A DNA stretch of 64,000 bases, from the NCBI GenBank assembly GCA_021776615.1, contig JAJFFO010000013.1:1-64000 (forward strand), in the 5' to 3' direction. The position numbers and the translations under genes are program-made. The DNA comes from Robiginitomaculum sp. (GTDB taxonomy: Bacteria; Pseudomonadota; Alphaproteobacteria; Caulobacterales; Maricaulaceae). The notes below the pieces were generated by a model. That model was not told the origin of the DNA, ran no database searches, and saw only the letters and a list, made by a program, of their open reading frames with translations. Of this stretch, positions 1 to 7,655 are shown piece after piece (position 1 is the first letter of the stretch; the number at the start of each line of letters is the position of its first letter).

Positions 1-2
1 GC

Positions 3-137
3 CTGCAAAGCGGCATGGATAGCTTCTTGACCAAGCCGGTGCACTCCAACGCGCTAAAAGACGCCATCCTCGCCGCCATCAATACCCGGCGCAAAAACAA
101 AGAGCCGGCAAAAACCCCACCCCCAAACTCCGCTTAG
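3..137 (+). CDS. C-terminal end of a response-regulator receiver domain protein (partial)
   Basis: The reading frame is open from the window edge to a TAG stop and encodes the last 44 residues of a protein. The segment LQSGMDSFLTKPV followed by an amphipathic helix is the usual end of a two-component receiver domain, in which the Lys of the TKP motif sits beside the phosphorylated Asp. The tail after the domain is short, basic and Pro-rich. Because the receiver lies at the extreme C-terminus, a hybrid sensor histidine kinase is more likely than a classical DNA-binding regulator. The catalytic part lies outside the window, so the partner and signal cannot be stated. Confidence 0.7.
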   Translation: MQSGMDSFLTKPVHSNALKDAILAAINTRRKNKEPAKTPPPNSA

Positions 138-209
138 GGGCTGGCCTGATTAATTCCATTCAATAGTGCCGCACTGGCAAGGGCAATCAAGCTCCTCGGC
201 AAAATGGGT

Positions 210-1265
210 TTAAACTTCGTGATCTGAATCTTGGAAATTCGGCGCGGTGGCGGCAAAAATTACCCGCGCCCACCAATGGCCGATAATGGCAAAAACCGCG
301 ATCGCGGCGAGCGCCAATAATGCGCTTGTCGGCGAGCTTCGAAATACCCACGCCAGCACGCCGCACAATGCCGTTTGCCCGGCCAACATTGCCGCTACTG
401 CCTTGTGGCTAAGGCCGCGACGCAACAATAACTGGTAAAGGTGATCCTTGTGCGAGCGTAATAAATCCATGCGTTTATGGGCGCGCCACGCCATGGTAAG
501 CAACACATCGGAAAGCCATGGCATGAACACCAACACCACCGCATATACCGCACTCGGTGGGCCGTCCTGAATGAAAATAAGCGCCACACCCGCCAGCCAC
601 ACGCCAATGAAAAGCGCGCCGGTATCGCCCAGAAATAATCTCGCCGGGGGGGCATTAAGCGGGAAAAACCCGATCAATGCTGCCAACAATGCCAAGGCCA
701 AAAACACTGCCATCATATTACCCGAATCCAATGACAAAAACATCAACGCCAAAGCCGCAAGGGCCGCGCTGCCAACCGCCAATCCGTCTGAGCCATCCAT
801 AAAATTGGCCGCATTGCCGAGCACAAATATCCATAAACCGGTACCCAGATAAGCCGCAATCAATGGTATTGCCAGCGCGCCGCCGTCCAGCGTGAACAGG
901 CGTACCGGGTAAATATAAATCGCCGCCAAAAATGCCAAAACCCCGAGGGCCAAAAACTTGGTCCGCGCCGATAAATCGCGTACATCATCGTAAAACCCTA
1001 AAAACCCGGCGAGTATGGCAATCACCACCAGCGCCAGAACCGCTAACCCATGCGGCCCAAAATCTCCGATAAACAGGGCAAACATTAGCGGTAATACGGT
1101 GCCAACCATGACCCCCAAACCACCGGCATTGGGGGTTGAGACGGTGTGCGCGGACCGTTCATTGGGGTGGTCAAGCACCCGCCATTTCATCACCAAAAAT
1201 GCGCTGAGAAAGGACACCAGTCCACCGAGCAATAAGGCAATCATCAAGGTAGAATTCAAAGGCAT
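210..1265 (-). CDS. WecA/MraY-type polyprenyl-phosphate sugar-1-phosphate transferase (glycosyltransferase family 4)
   Basis: Integral membrane enzyme that transfers a sugar-1-phosphate from a UDP-sugar to undecaprenyl phosphate, the first lipid-linked step of a surface polysaccharide. In the 351-residue form about ten hydrophobic segments alternate with the family motifs: DHPNERSAH near the N-terminus, the DDVRD acid pair near residue 93, NAANFMDGSDG near 151, FLGDTG, and the HKDHLYQ histidine motif in a late loop. I chose the ATG at 1265 because GGAAG sits six bases upstream; an ATG at 1313 would add 16 residues without a ribosome-binding site. It is the last gene of a minus-strand run behind ispE. 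WecA-, WbpL- and TagO-type members cannot be told apart here, and MraY is less likely because no murein genes are nearby. Confidence 0.85.
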   Translation of the reverse strand: MPLNSTLMIALLLGGLVSFLSAFLVMKWRVLDHPNERSAHTVSTPNAGGLGVMVGTVLPLMFALFIGDFGPHGLAVLALVVIAILAGFLGFYDDVRDLSARTKFLALGVLAFLAAIYIYPVRLFTLDGGALAIPLIAAYLGTGLWIFVLGNAANFMDGSDGLAVGSAALAALALMFLSLDSGNMMAVFLALALLAALIGFFPLNAPPARLFLGDTGALFIGVWLAGVALIFIQDGPPSAVYAVVLVFMPWLSDVLLTMAWRAHKRMDLLRSHKDHLYQLLLRRGLSHKAVAAMLAGQTALCGVLAWVFRSSPTSALLALAAIAVFAIIGHWWARVIFAATAPNFQDSDHEV

Positions 1266-1322
1266 GCTTAGCTTCCAGGTGCTTAAATCAGGCCCCTCGC
1301 CTATCGCGATCATTGGGTGATG

Positions 1323-2207
1323 TCAAATGAATGAGCAGGTGCCGCGCAAAAGCGTCGCCACCACCCAATATTGCGAAAATTCAGCGCGCAAAGCCTGCTT
1401 TAATTGCGTCGCGGCAGCAGCATTACGGACAATCGCCATACAGGTCGCACCAGAGCCGCAAAGCCGCACCAATGCGGTTGGGTCATGGCGTGCCAACGTC
1501 GCCAACAAAGCGCCAATGGCCGGGCTTTGCGCGCAAGCGGCTTGGGTTAGACTATTATCCAGCATGGCCAATTGCGCGAGCGCTGCATCAACGTCTTTGG
1601 TCGGTTTGGGGGCCAATCCGTTCAACACATTGCCAGCACCGAAATCATCAAAACGTGCAAACACCTCTTTGGTACTGATCGCAATACCGGGATTGACCAG
1701 CACGGCATACAGATCCGGCCATGGCGATATATCGTCCAAAATCTGCCCGCGGCCACGCATAAAGCGCGGACGGCTTTGCACACAGACCGGGACATCTGCT
1801 CCAAGCCCGGCAGCAATATCTTCCAAATCACGTGGTGAAAGCCCGCACTGCCACAGTGTATTGAGGCCGCGTAGCGCCGCAGCGGCATCGGCCGAACCGC
1901 CGCCAATACCCGCGGCAATGGGCAGATTTTTGGTCAGGCTGATCGCCGCGCCAAGGGTGGTATTGGTGGTTTCTTGCAGCGCTCGAGCGGCGCGCCAAAC
2001 CAGATTATCCGAAGCACCGGCCAAGTTGGAGCCAAAAGGCCCGTCAATATTCAGCGTCAGTTTTGGTGCGCTTTCAAAACGAAGGTCATCACCAATAGCG
2101 GCGAACACCACCAGACTTTGCAAGGGATGGTAGCCATCATCGCCAAGGGCCGCGACGTTGAGGCTGAGATTGATTTTCGCAGGCGCAGACGCGCAAACCA
2201 CGCTCAC
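1323..2207 (-). CDS. ispE: 4-diphosphocytidyl-2-C-methyl-D-erythritol kinase
   Basis: Cytoplasmic GHMP kinase of the MEP isoprenoid pathway, phosphorylating the 2-hydroxyl of CDP-ME with ATP. The N-terminus has APAKINLSLNV (catalytic Lys11), the glycine-rich ATP loop PIAAGIGGGSADAA covers residues 96-109, and GLGADVPV carries the expected catalytic Asp138. The length of 294 residues is normal. The start is GTG at 2207, whose GTGA overlaps the TGA stop of the upstream TPR lipoprotein by four bases, so the two are translationally coupled. The product feeds undecaprenyl phosphate synthesis, which fits the downstream polyprenyl-phosphate transferase, although that link is inferred from adjacency. 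Confidence 0.95.
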   Translation of the reverse strand: MSVVCASAPAKINLSLNVAALGDDGYHPLQSLVVFAAIGDDLRFESAPKLTLNIDGPFGSNLAGASDNLVWRAARALQETTNTTLGAAISLTKNLPIAAGIGGGSADAAAALRGLNTLWQCGLSPRDLEDIAAGLGADVPVCVQSRPRFMRGRGQILDDISPWPDLYAVLVNPGIAISTKEVFARFDDFGAGNVLNGLAPKPTKDVDAALAQLAMLDNSLTQAACAQSPAIGALLATLARHDPTALVRLCGSGATCMAIVRNAAAATQLKQALRAEFSQYWVVATLLRGTCSFI

Positions 2208-3946
2208 GGGTCGGCGACAGCCACGGTGGGTTTATCGCGCAAACCATGGGCCAGCTTTTCCGCAACTGCGGCAAAATCGACATCGTCATTTTCTTCCAAT
2301 GTCAGGGTGTGCTTCCATTGAAACCGAGCTTCCAGACGCCGGTCTGTCTGCCAATAGGCATCAGCCAGATGGTCGCTTATGGTGACCTCTCCGGGCGACA
2401 TTTCAACCGCGCGTTCAAGATAGCGCACCGCCTGTTCATAATTGCCAAGGCGATAATGCGCCCAGCCCAGCGAATCGACAATAAACCCGGCTTCCGGCCG
2501 CAGGCTCAATGCCTGCTCGATCATCGTCATGCCTTCTTCAAGGTTCTCGCCGGCATCAACATAAGTGTAGCCCAGATAATTCAGTACCTCAGGCTGGTTC
2601 GGCTTAATTTCCAGCGCTTTTCGAAAATCAGGAACACCTTCGCGCCAGCGTCCCAAACGCTCGAGCACCGTGCCGCGCGAGAAATACAACTGCCAGCCTG
2701 CAGTTTCCCCCATAGCGTCGATGATTTGCGTATAGAGCGGCAATGCCGCATCAAAGTCTTCAATGGTACGCAAAACATCGGCATAAACCGCCAACAGCCG
2801 CTCATCCCCCGGATGTTTCTGCGCCAACTTGCGATACAATGCGACGCCTTCATCGCGGCGATCCATACGAAACAACATGCTGGCCTTGTTCAGGTCCGCT
2901 TTCATGCCATAGGGCGAATTGCGTTTAATGCTTTGATTGGCAATCAATGCATCGTCGGGACGATCAACCGCCTCCATCAATAGTGCCAATAAATCAATTG
3001 CCGCCGCATGCTGGGGGTCAACATGGCGCGCCATTTCCAGATAGGTCAACGCCCGATCAAAATGCTGTTGCGCCACCAGAATTTGCGCTGGACCAAACAG
3101 GGCCTCCGCAGCCCCCTCTGCGGCATTGCTGATCAGCGGTTTTATCGCTTTTACGCCTTTGCCTTTACCAGCATCAAGACGCGCTAACGCCGCATTTGCC
3201 ATTGGCGAGTCGAGAAAAACCGCCATGGCTTTTTCATATTGCGCGCGCGCCTCATCGGCTTTGCCTTGCCGCTCCAAAAACGAGCCATAGGCATAAAGCA
3301 CCCGGTCGGAATATTTGCCGATAGCGATGGTGGCTTTATAGGCATCTTGCGCGGCGGCATTGCGCCCGGCCAAATCCAGCATGGATGCCCGGCTAAAGGC
3401 AATATTGGAGGTAAAGATCGAACTTGAATTCGCGCCATCCAGTAACGATAAAGCCTTGTCTACATCACCGGCGCCATAGCTTGCCCAAGCGCGCAATAGC
3501 TGGCGAACAATGGCGCTAAACGGGCCGTATTCGCCTTGTGCTAACACCGCTTCGGCGGACATGAAACGCTCATGCGCCAATTCCTCGGCGGCGATGCTGA
3601 GACGCATTAGGCGGGCTTCCACTTCGGTATCCAATGCCGGGCGAGCAATCTCTGCACCCTTGGATATTTCGCCCGCCAAAACCGCGCTGAGGAAGGAATT
3701 TTGCCGTAATAATTCGTTTTCCGGTTCTTTTTCCAGCGCCGCCGAAAAATACCGCGAGGCGGCCTTTACGTCATTGGATGCCGTGGCATAACGCGCCGCC
3801 AGATAATTGCCATAAGCGGACTCGCTGGTTTGGATGCCATTGCCACGCTCTTTGGAAGAAGTAACGCACGAGGCCAACAGGAAAAGCGTTGCCCCGATGG
3901 TGGGCCACATCAAATAGCGACGAAAAAAAGTTAAATAAGCCATCAT
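2204..3946 (-). CDS. Tetratricopeptide-repeat lipoprotein
   Basis: Predicted outer-membrane or periplasmic lipoprotein of about 580 residues. The N-terminus begins MMAYLTFFRRYLMWP, followed by a hydrophobic stretch and the lipobox LASC, so Cys28 is the probable lipidated residue. The rest consists of helical TPR units; the clearest are the C-terminal ones around PEVLNYLGYTYVDAGENLEEG, AGFIVDSLGWAHYRLGNYEQA and VTISDHLADAYWQTDRRLEA. The frame is open further upstream, but that extension lacks a signal peptide and overlaps the ETF-QO gene, so I start at the ATG pair at 3946/3943. It is coupled to ispE by a 4-bp overlap. TPR lipoproteins of this type scaffold envelope complexes; the specific partner is unknown. 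Confidence 0.85.
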   Translation of the reverse strand: MMAYLTFFRRYLMWPTIGATLFLLASCVTSSKERGNGIQTSESAYGNYLAARYATASNDVKAASRYFSAALEKEPENELLRQNSFLSAVLAGEISKGAEIARPALDTEVEARLMRLSIAAEELAHERFMSAEAVLAQGEYGPFSAIVRQLLRAWASYGAGDVDKALSLLDGANSSSIFTSNIAFSRASMLDLAGRNAAAQDAYKATIAIGKYSDRVLYAYGSFLERQGKADEARAQYEKAMAVFLDSPMANAALARLDAGKGKGVKAIKPLISNAAEGAAEALFGPAQILVAQQHFDRALTYLEMARHVDPQHAAAIDLLALLMEAVDRPDDALIANQSIKRNSPYGMKADLNKASMLFRMDRRDEGVALYRKLAQKHPGDERLLAVYADVLRTIEDFDAALPLYTQIIDAMGETAGWQLYFSRGTVLERLGRWREGVPDFRKALEIKPNQPEVLNYLGYTYVDAGENLEEGMTMIEQALSLRPEAGFIVDSLGWAHYRLGNYEQAVRYLERAVEMSPGEVTISDHLADAYWQTDRRLEARFQWKHTLTLEENDDVDFAAVAEKLAHGLRDKPTVAVADP

Positions 3947-3989
3947 TTTACGATAATCCAATCTTGCCAGCACGCAAGTCACCAAGACA

Positions 3990-5669
3990 TCACATATTCG
4001 GGTAATTAGGACCGCCACTACCTTCGGGGCAGGTCCAGGTGATATTTTGCGACGGGTCTTTAATATCGCAGGTTTTACAATGCACGCAGTTTTGCGCATT
4101 AATCTGAAACCGCGGGTTCTCGCCCTTCTCATCATAAATGAACTCATACACACCGGCCGGGCAGTAACGCTGCGCCGGGCCCGCATAGAGCGCCAAATTG
4201 ACATCCACCGGCAATTTGGGGTCAGCAAGGTGCAAATGCACGCTCTGGTCTTCCTCATGATTGGTGGCGGAAAACGAAACATTGGTCAGCTTGTCAAAAG
4301 TGATGATCCCATCGGGTTTGGGATAATTAATCGGTTTGTGTTTCGCGGCCGGTTCCAGCGTATTGGCGTCGCTTTTGCCATGGCCCATGGTGCCGAAGAA
4401 GGAAAAACCACCGGTAATGGTGTTCACCCACAAATCCAGGCCGGTCAGCCCAATGCCGCCCAGCCAGGTGCCAAAGCGGCTCCACAAAGGTTTGGCATTG
4501 CGCACAATTTTGAGCTCGCGATAAACCGGGCTGGATTTATAGGCTTCGCCATAAGCCGCCAATACATCGCTTTGCCGACCGGCCTGTACGGCGTCAAACG
4601 CCGCCTGCGCGGCCATCATGCCGGTGCGCATAGCGTTGTGGCTACCTTTAATGCGCGGCAAATTCATAAAGCCTGCGGCACAACCGATAAGCGCACCGCC
4701 CGGAAAGGTCAGCTCAGGTACCGATTGGAACCCGCCTTCGGTCAGCGCCCGGGCGCCATAGGCAATGCGCTTGCCGCCTTGCAAAACTTCATTAATGGCG
4801 GGATGGGTTTTGAGCTTTTGGAACTCGTCATAAGGCGACAGATAGGGGTTTTTGTAATTCAAATGCACGACCATGCCCAAAGACACATAATTGTCGTCAA
4901 AATGATACATGAACGAGCCACCACCCGTGGCATTATCCAGCGGCCAGCCAAAGGTATGTTGCACCAGGCCGGAACTGAAAGCCTCATCGCGCACTTGCCA
5001 TAATTCTTTAAGGCCAAGGCCAAACTTTTGCGGGTCGGAATCCTTATCCAGATCAAAACGCGCAATAAGTTGTTTGGCCAGCGAGCCGCGCGCGCCCTCG
5101 GCAATCAAAACATATTTGCCATTCAACTCCATGCCCGGCTGATAATCAGGCTTGTGTTTGCCATCAACACCGACGCCAAACACACCGGCAACCACGCCGC
5201 GCACCGCACCATCGGCCGTGTACAATACTTCCGACGCCGCCATGCCCGGATAAACTTCAACCCCCAGGCCTTCCGCCTGTTCGCCCAACCAGCGACAAAC
5301 ATTGGCCAGCGAGGCAATATAATTGCCATGATTGTGTATCAATGGTGGCATAATAAAGCCCGGAATAGTCAGCTTGCCGGCTTCGCCCAGCACCATAAAA
5401 CGGTCTTTGCTGACCTTGGTTTTCAGCGGCGCGCCCTGTGCCTGCCAATCGGGCAATAATTCGTTCAATGCCGACGGATCAAGTACCGCACCGGAAAGAA
5501 TATGCGCCCCCACTTCGGAGCCTTTTTCCAGCACCACCACCGAAAGCTCCTGATTGGCTTTGGCGGCCAATTGTTTGAGATGGATGGCGGCGCTTAGACC
5601 CGCTGGCCCGGCCCCAACAATCACCACGTCAAAATCCATGGCTTCGCGTTCTTGTGTCTGCTCGCTCAT
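3990..5669 (-). CDS. Electron transfer flavoprotein-ubiquinone oxidoreductase
   Basis: Membrane-associated FAD and [4Fe-4S] enzyme that passes electrons from ETF (acyl-CoA, branched-chain and choline dehydrogenations) to ubiquinone. The 559-residue protein has the Rossmann FAD motif VGAGPAGLSAA at residues 18-28. The C-terminal ferredoxin-like domain has CVHCKTCDIKDPSQNI followed by a final WTCPEGSGGPNYP, giving four cluster cysteines, as in human ETFDH. The start at 5669 (MSEQTQERE) has AGAGGA just upstream; the longer frame to 5777 has none. A gap of about 40 bp separates it from the TPR lipoprotein gene. The etfAB genes are not in the window. It fits with the mmsA gene at 8.9 kb as part of valine or fatty-acid catabolism. 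Confidence 0.95.
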   Translation of the reverse strand: MSEQTQEREAMDFDVVIVGAGPAGLSAAIHLKQLAAKANQELSVVVLEKGSEVGAHILSGAVLDPSALNELLPDWQAQGAPLKTKVSKDRFMVLGEAGKLTIPGFIMPPLIHNHGNYIASLANVCRWLGEQAEGLGVEVYPGMAASEVLYTADGAVRGVVAGVFGVGVDGKHKPDYQPGMELNGKYVLIAEGARGSLAKQLIARFDLDKDSDPQKFGLGLKELWQVRDEAFSSGLVQHTFGWPLDNATGGGSFMYHFDDNYVSLGMVVHLNYKNPYLSPYDEFQKLKTHPAINEVLQGGKRIAYGARALTEGGFQSVPELTFPGGALIGCAAGFMNLPRIKGSHNAMRTGMMAAQAAFDAVQAGRQSDVLAAYGEAYKSSPVYRELKIVRNAKPLWSRFGTWLGGIGLTGLDLWVNTITGGFSFFGTMGHGKSDANTLEPAAKHKPINYPKPDGIITFDKLTNVSFSATNHEEDQSVHLHLADPKLPVDVNLALYAGPAQRYCPAGVYEFIYDEKGENPRFQINAQNCVHCKTCDIKDPSQNITWTCPEGSGGPNYPNM

Positions 5670-5800
5670 GCGGCTTCCTCTTTTGTAATGTAGTCCATCA
5701 AGCTGGGTTTTAATTCTTAACCGACCCTTGGCCCGAGCGCCAACACTTTTGATGCTGTGCAGGCCGTGCATTTGCACGAAATTTACCTTAAACTACGGCC

Positions 5801-6652
5801 ATGGATGATGCCGACAAAGTTTCAACGCAGCAGGCGCACCAAGCTTTGACAAGCTGGTGGGAGGCCGCCGGTGTTGAAGTGCCGCCAGCGCCCGCACCAA
5901 AAAATGCCGGACCTAAAGCTAAAAGCGCTGGTCAGCATCAACCAACCGCCCGGCAAGACGGCATGACCGCATCTGCACCAACGCCCCAACCCCGCAAGGC
6001 AGATGCGATAGCTCGGCCGCCCGATAACCAACAGCCAAAATTGGCGCGCAAAACCGCCAGCACCGCCAATTCCCTTGACGAGCTTAAAACCGCGCTGGAG
6101 GGTTTTGATGCCGGGCTGGTAAAGGAAAATGCGCGCAACACCGTGTTCGCGCGCGGCAATGCGGACGCCGATATCATGGTCATTGGCGAAGCGCCGGGAC
6201 GCGATGAAGACGCACAGGGCCTGCCCTTTGTTGGTCAATCTGGACAATTGCTCGACCGCATTCTGGCTGCCGCCGGGTTGGGGCCGGACAATGCCTATAT
6301 CACCAATGCGTTTAACTGGCGGCCCCCGCAAAACCGCAAACCGACGCCGGACGAACTGGCCATGTGCTTGCCGTTTTTGGAGCGCCATATCGCCCTTAAG
6401 GCCCCCAAAATCATCATTTTGGTGGGGGCGACACCGCTGCAATCTATCTTGCAAATCAATACCGGCATTACCCGCGCGCGCGGCCAATGGCATGACTATG
6501 CAGTTAAAGAAGCCGACGGCAGCCTTAGCGAAAAAACCATTCCCACTTTGCCAACTTTTCACCCGGCATTTTTGCTGCGCGCCCCCTTGGCCAAACGCGA
6601 CGTCTGGCGCGATGTGCAAAGCGTGGCCGCAAGGCTGGCCGAGATAAGTTGA
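5801..6652 (+). CDS. Uracil-DNA glycosylase, family 4-like, apparently without a full Fe-S site
   Basis: Base-excision repair enzyme that removes uracil from DNA. Residues 1-90 are a low-complexity Ala/Pro/Lys-rich extension, and the catalytic domain spans about 95-283. It contains IGEAPGRDEDAQGLPFVG at 128-145, the PPQNRKPTPDE loop and the late motif TFHPAFLLR, all typical of the family 4 superfamily. The family normally binds [4Fe-4S] through four cysteines. Here the N-terminal pair before TVFARGN is absent and the usual VxCRPP is FNWRPP, leaving only Cys189 in LAMCLPFL. The gene is divergent from ETF-QO, with 131 bp between the starts. The lack of a cluster may be a lineage feature rather than inactivation. 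Confidence 0.88.
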   Translation: MDDADKVSTQQAHQALTSWWEAAGVEVPPAPAPKNAGPKAKSAGQHQPTARQDGMTASAPTPQPRKADAIARPPDNQQPKLARKTASTANSLDELKTALEGFDAGLVKENARNTVFARGNADADIMVIGEAPGRDEDAQGLPFVGQSGQLLDRILAAAGLGPDNAYITNAFNWRPPQNRKPTPDELAMCLPFLERHIALKAPKIIILVGATPLQSILQINTGITRARGQWHDYAVKEADGSLSEKTIPTLPTFHPAFLLRAPLAKRDVWRDVQSVAARLAEIS

Positions 6653-6806
6653 ACAACCGTCATTACGAATTGAGCACCGAGATGCGGTCACTGTCCGGCT
6701 AGATATTGTGATCTGGCACTTCCGGCAAAAGCTCAATTAAAAACAATCGCATAGTTGTTGGTTTTCGAGAATGAGTTCTATTTTTTTAACATAAAGTATA
6801 ATATTT

Positions 6807-6835
6807 TTGACATTACGGTAACTTTATCATACATT
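6807..6835 (+). promoter_or_regulatory. Sigma-70 promoter with a palindrome in the spacer
   Basis: A consensus -35 TTGACA (6807-6812) is followed by a 17-bp spacer and TACATT (6830-6835). The spacer begins with the 9-bp palindrome TTAC-G-GTAA (6813-6821), a plausible operator for the XRE regulator encoded two genes later. The stretch is much more AT-rich than its surroundings and lies 31 bp upstream of the start at 6866. The promoter call is from sequence; autoregulation is inference. Confidence 0.5.
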
Positions 6836-6865
6836 TCATTTGAAAATTGTTCGAAGGAGGTGAAG

Positions 6866-7324
6866 ATGAGTTTTTCAAATCGAGAAAAGAACATCATTGG
6901 TGCAATGGCGCTAGATGGCGCCGTTACCGTGTATTATTTTTCACAGGCCATGGCATTAACTGGTGGACCGGACCTTACCAGTTTTGAGCTTGGCGGCATT
7001 GTTGGAAAAACTATCGGCTTGGCGATCATCTTGGCCATTATTTTACACGTTGTCATCAATGGCCGCACCTCCCCCGAAGCGGCCGACGAGCGCGACGGTG
7101 CCATTGAGGGTAAGGCCAACACCATAGCCTATACGGTTTTGCTACTGGGTGTTGTCATTGTGATGGGGGGCGTTCTTATGGGCAGCTGGTTTGGTGCAGC
7201 GTTTAGCGCCGGCAACATAATCAATACGCCGTTTTTTGTCTTTCATGCCTTGGTGCTGGCTATTACCGCATCTGACTTTTCCAAATGGGCGGCACAATTG
7301 GTCCTTTACCGGCGGGGATATTAA
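6866..7324 (+). CDS. Small four-TM membrane protein (DUF2178-like) paired with an XRE regulator
   Basis: A 152-residue integral membrane protein with hydrophobic segments at about 10-30, 45-66, 90-118 and 125-145, separated by a charged loop (SPEAADERDGAIEGKA) near residue 75. This DERD-type loop and the architecture resemble DUF2178-like proteins, which commonly sit next to a small Cro/CI regulator, as here. The start at 6866 is fixed by a perfect AAGGAGG five bases upstream. The longer frame from 6755 runs through the promoter and is not credible. The regulator gene begins one base after the stop, so the two form an operon. The biochemical role is unknown. Confidence 0.7.
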   Translation: MSFSNREKNIIGAMALDGAVTVYYFSQAMALTGGPDLTSFELGGIVGKTIGLAIILAIILHVVINGRTSPEAADERDGAIEGKANTIAYTVLLLGVVIVMGGVLMGSWFGAAFSAGNIINTPFFVFHALVLAITASDFSKWAAQLVLYRRGY

Positions 7325-7325
7325 G

Positions 7326-7562
7326 ATGGCTAAATGCGATATTCGCAATACCATCCGGTCTTTGCGCTTTCACGCAGATGAGATGACGCAAGCTGAATTG
7401 GCGCAAAAAATCGGCGTCACCCGGCAAACCGTTTTGGCCATCGAAGCGGCGAAATACCCACCCTCGCTGGAATTGGCGTTTCGCATTGCCGAGGTTTTTA
7501 AGGTGCCGCTGGATGAGGTGTTTATGCGCGATGCCCCGGCAAAAGATGATGCGACCAATTAG
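7326..7562 (+). CDS. Small XRE (Cro/CI) family transcriptional regulator
   Basis: A 78-residue DNA-binding protein that is essentially one helix-turn-helix domain. TQAELAQKIGVTRQTVLAIE covers the two HTH helices and is followed by YPPSLELAFRIAEVFKVPLDEVF, the conserved end of the XRE fold. There is no sensor domain. The ATG lies one base after the TAA of the membrane-protein gene, so the pair is co-transcribed. A likely target is the shared promoter at 6807-6835, which carries a small palindrome. By family habit the regulator may respond to the membrane protein or bind DNA on its own; the sequence does not say which. Confidence 0.85.
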   Translation: MAKCDIRNTIRSLRFHADEMTQAELAQKIGVTRQTVLAIEAAKYPPSLELAFRIAEVFKVPLDEVFMRDAPAKDDATN

Positions 7563-7655
7563 CACATTTGTATTGGTCGCTACCGCGCCGTGAACCGCCT
7601 ATAAAAGCAGCAGGGACTTGGCTCGCCTGTGGTGAGCAAAACACGGGATAGCATC

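Noticed and set aside
4047-5003. Long plus-strand ORF opposite ETF-QO
   Set aside because: The minus-strand ETF-QO reading is complete with FAD and cluster motifs. The plus frame is low-information antisense.
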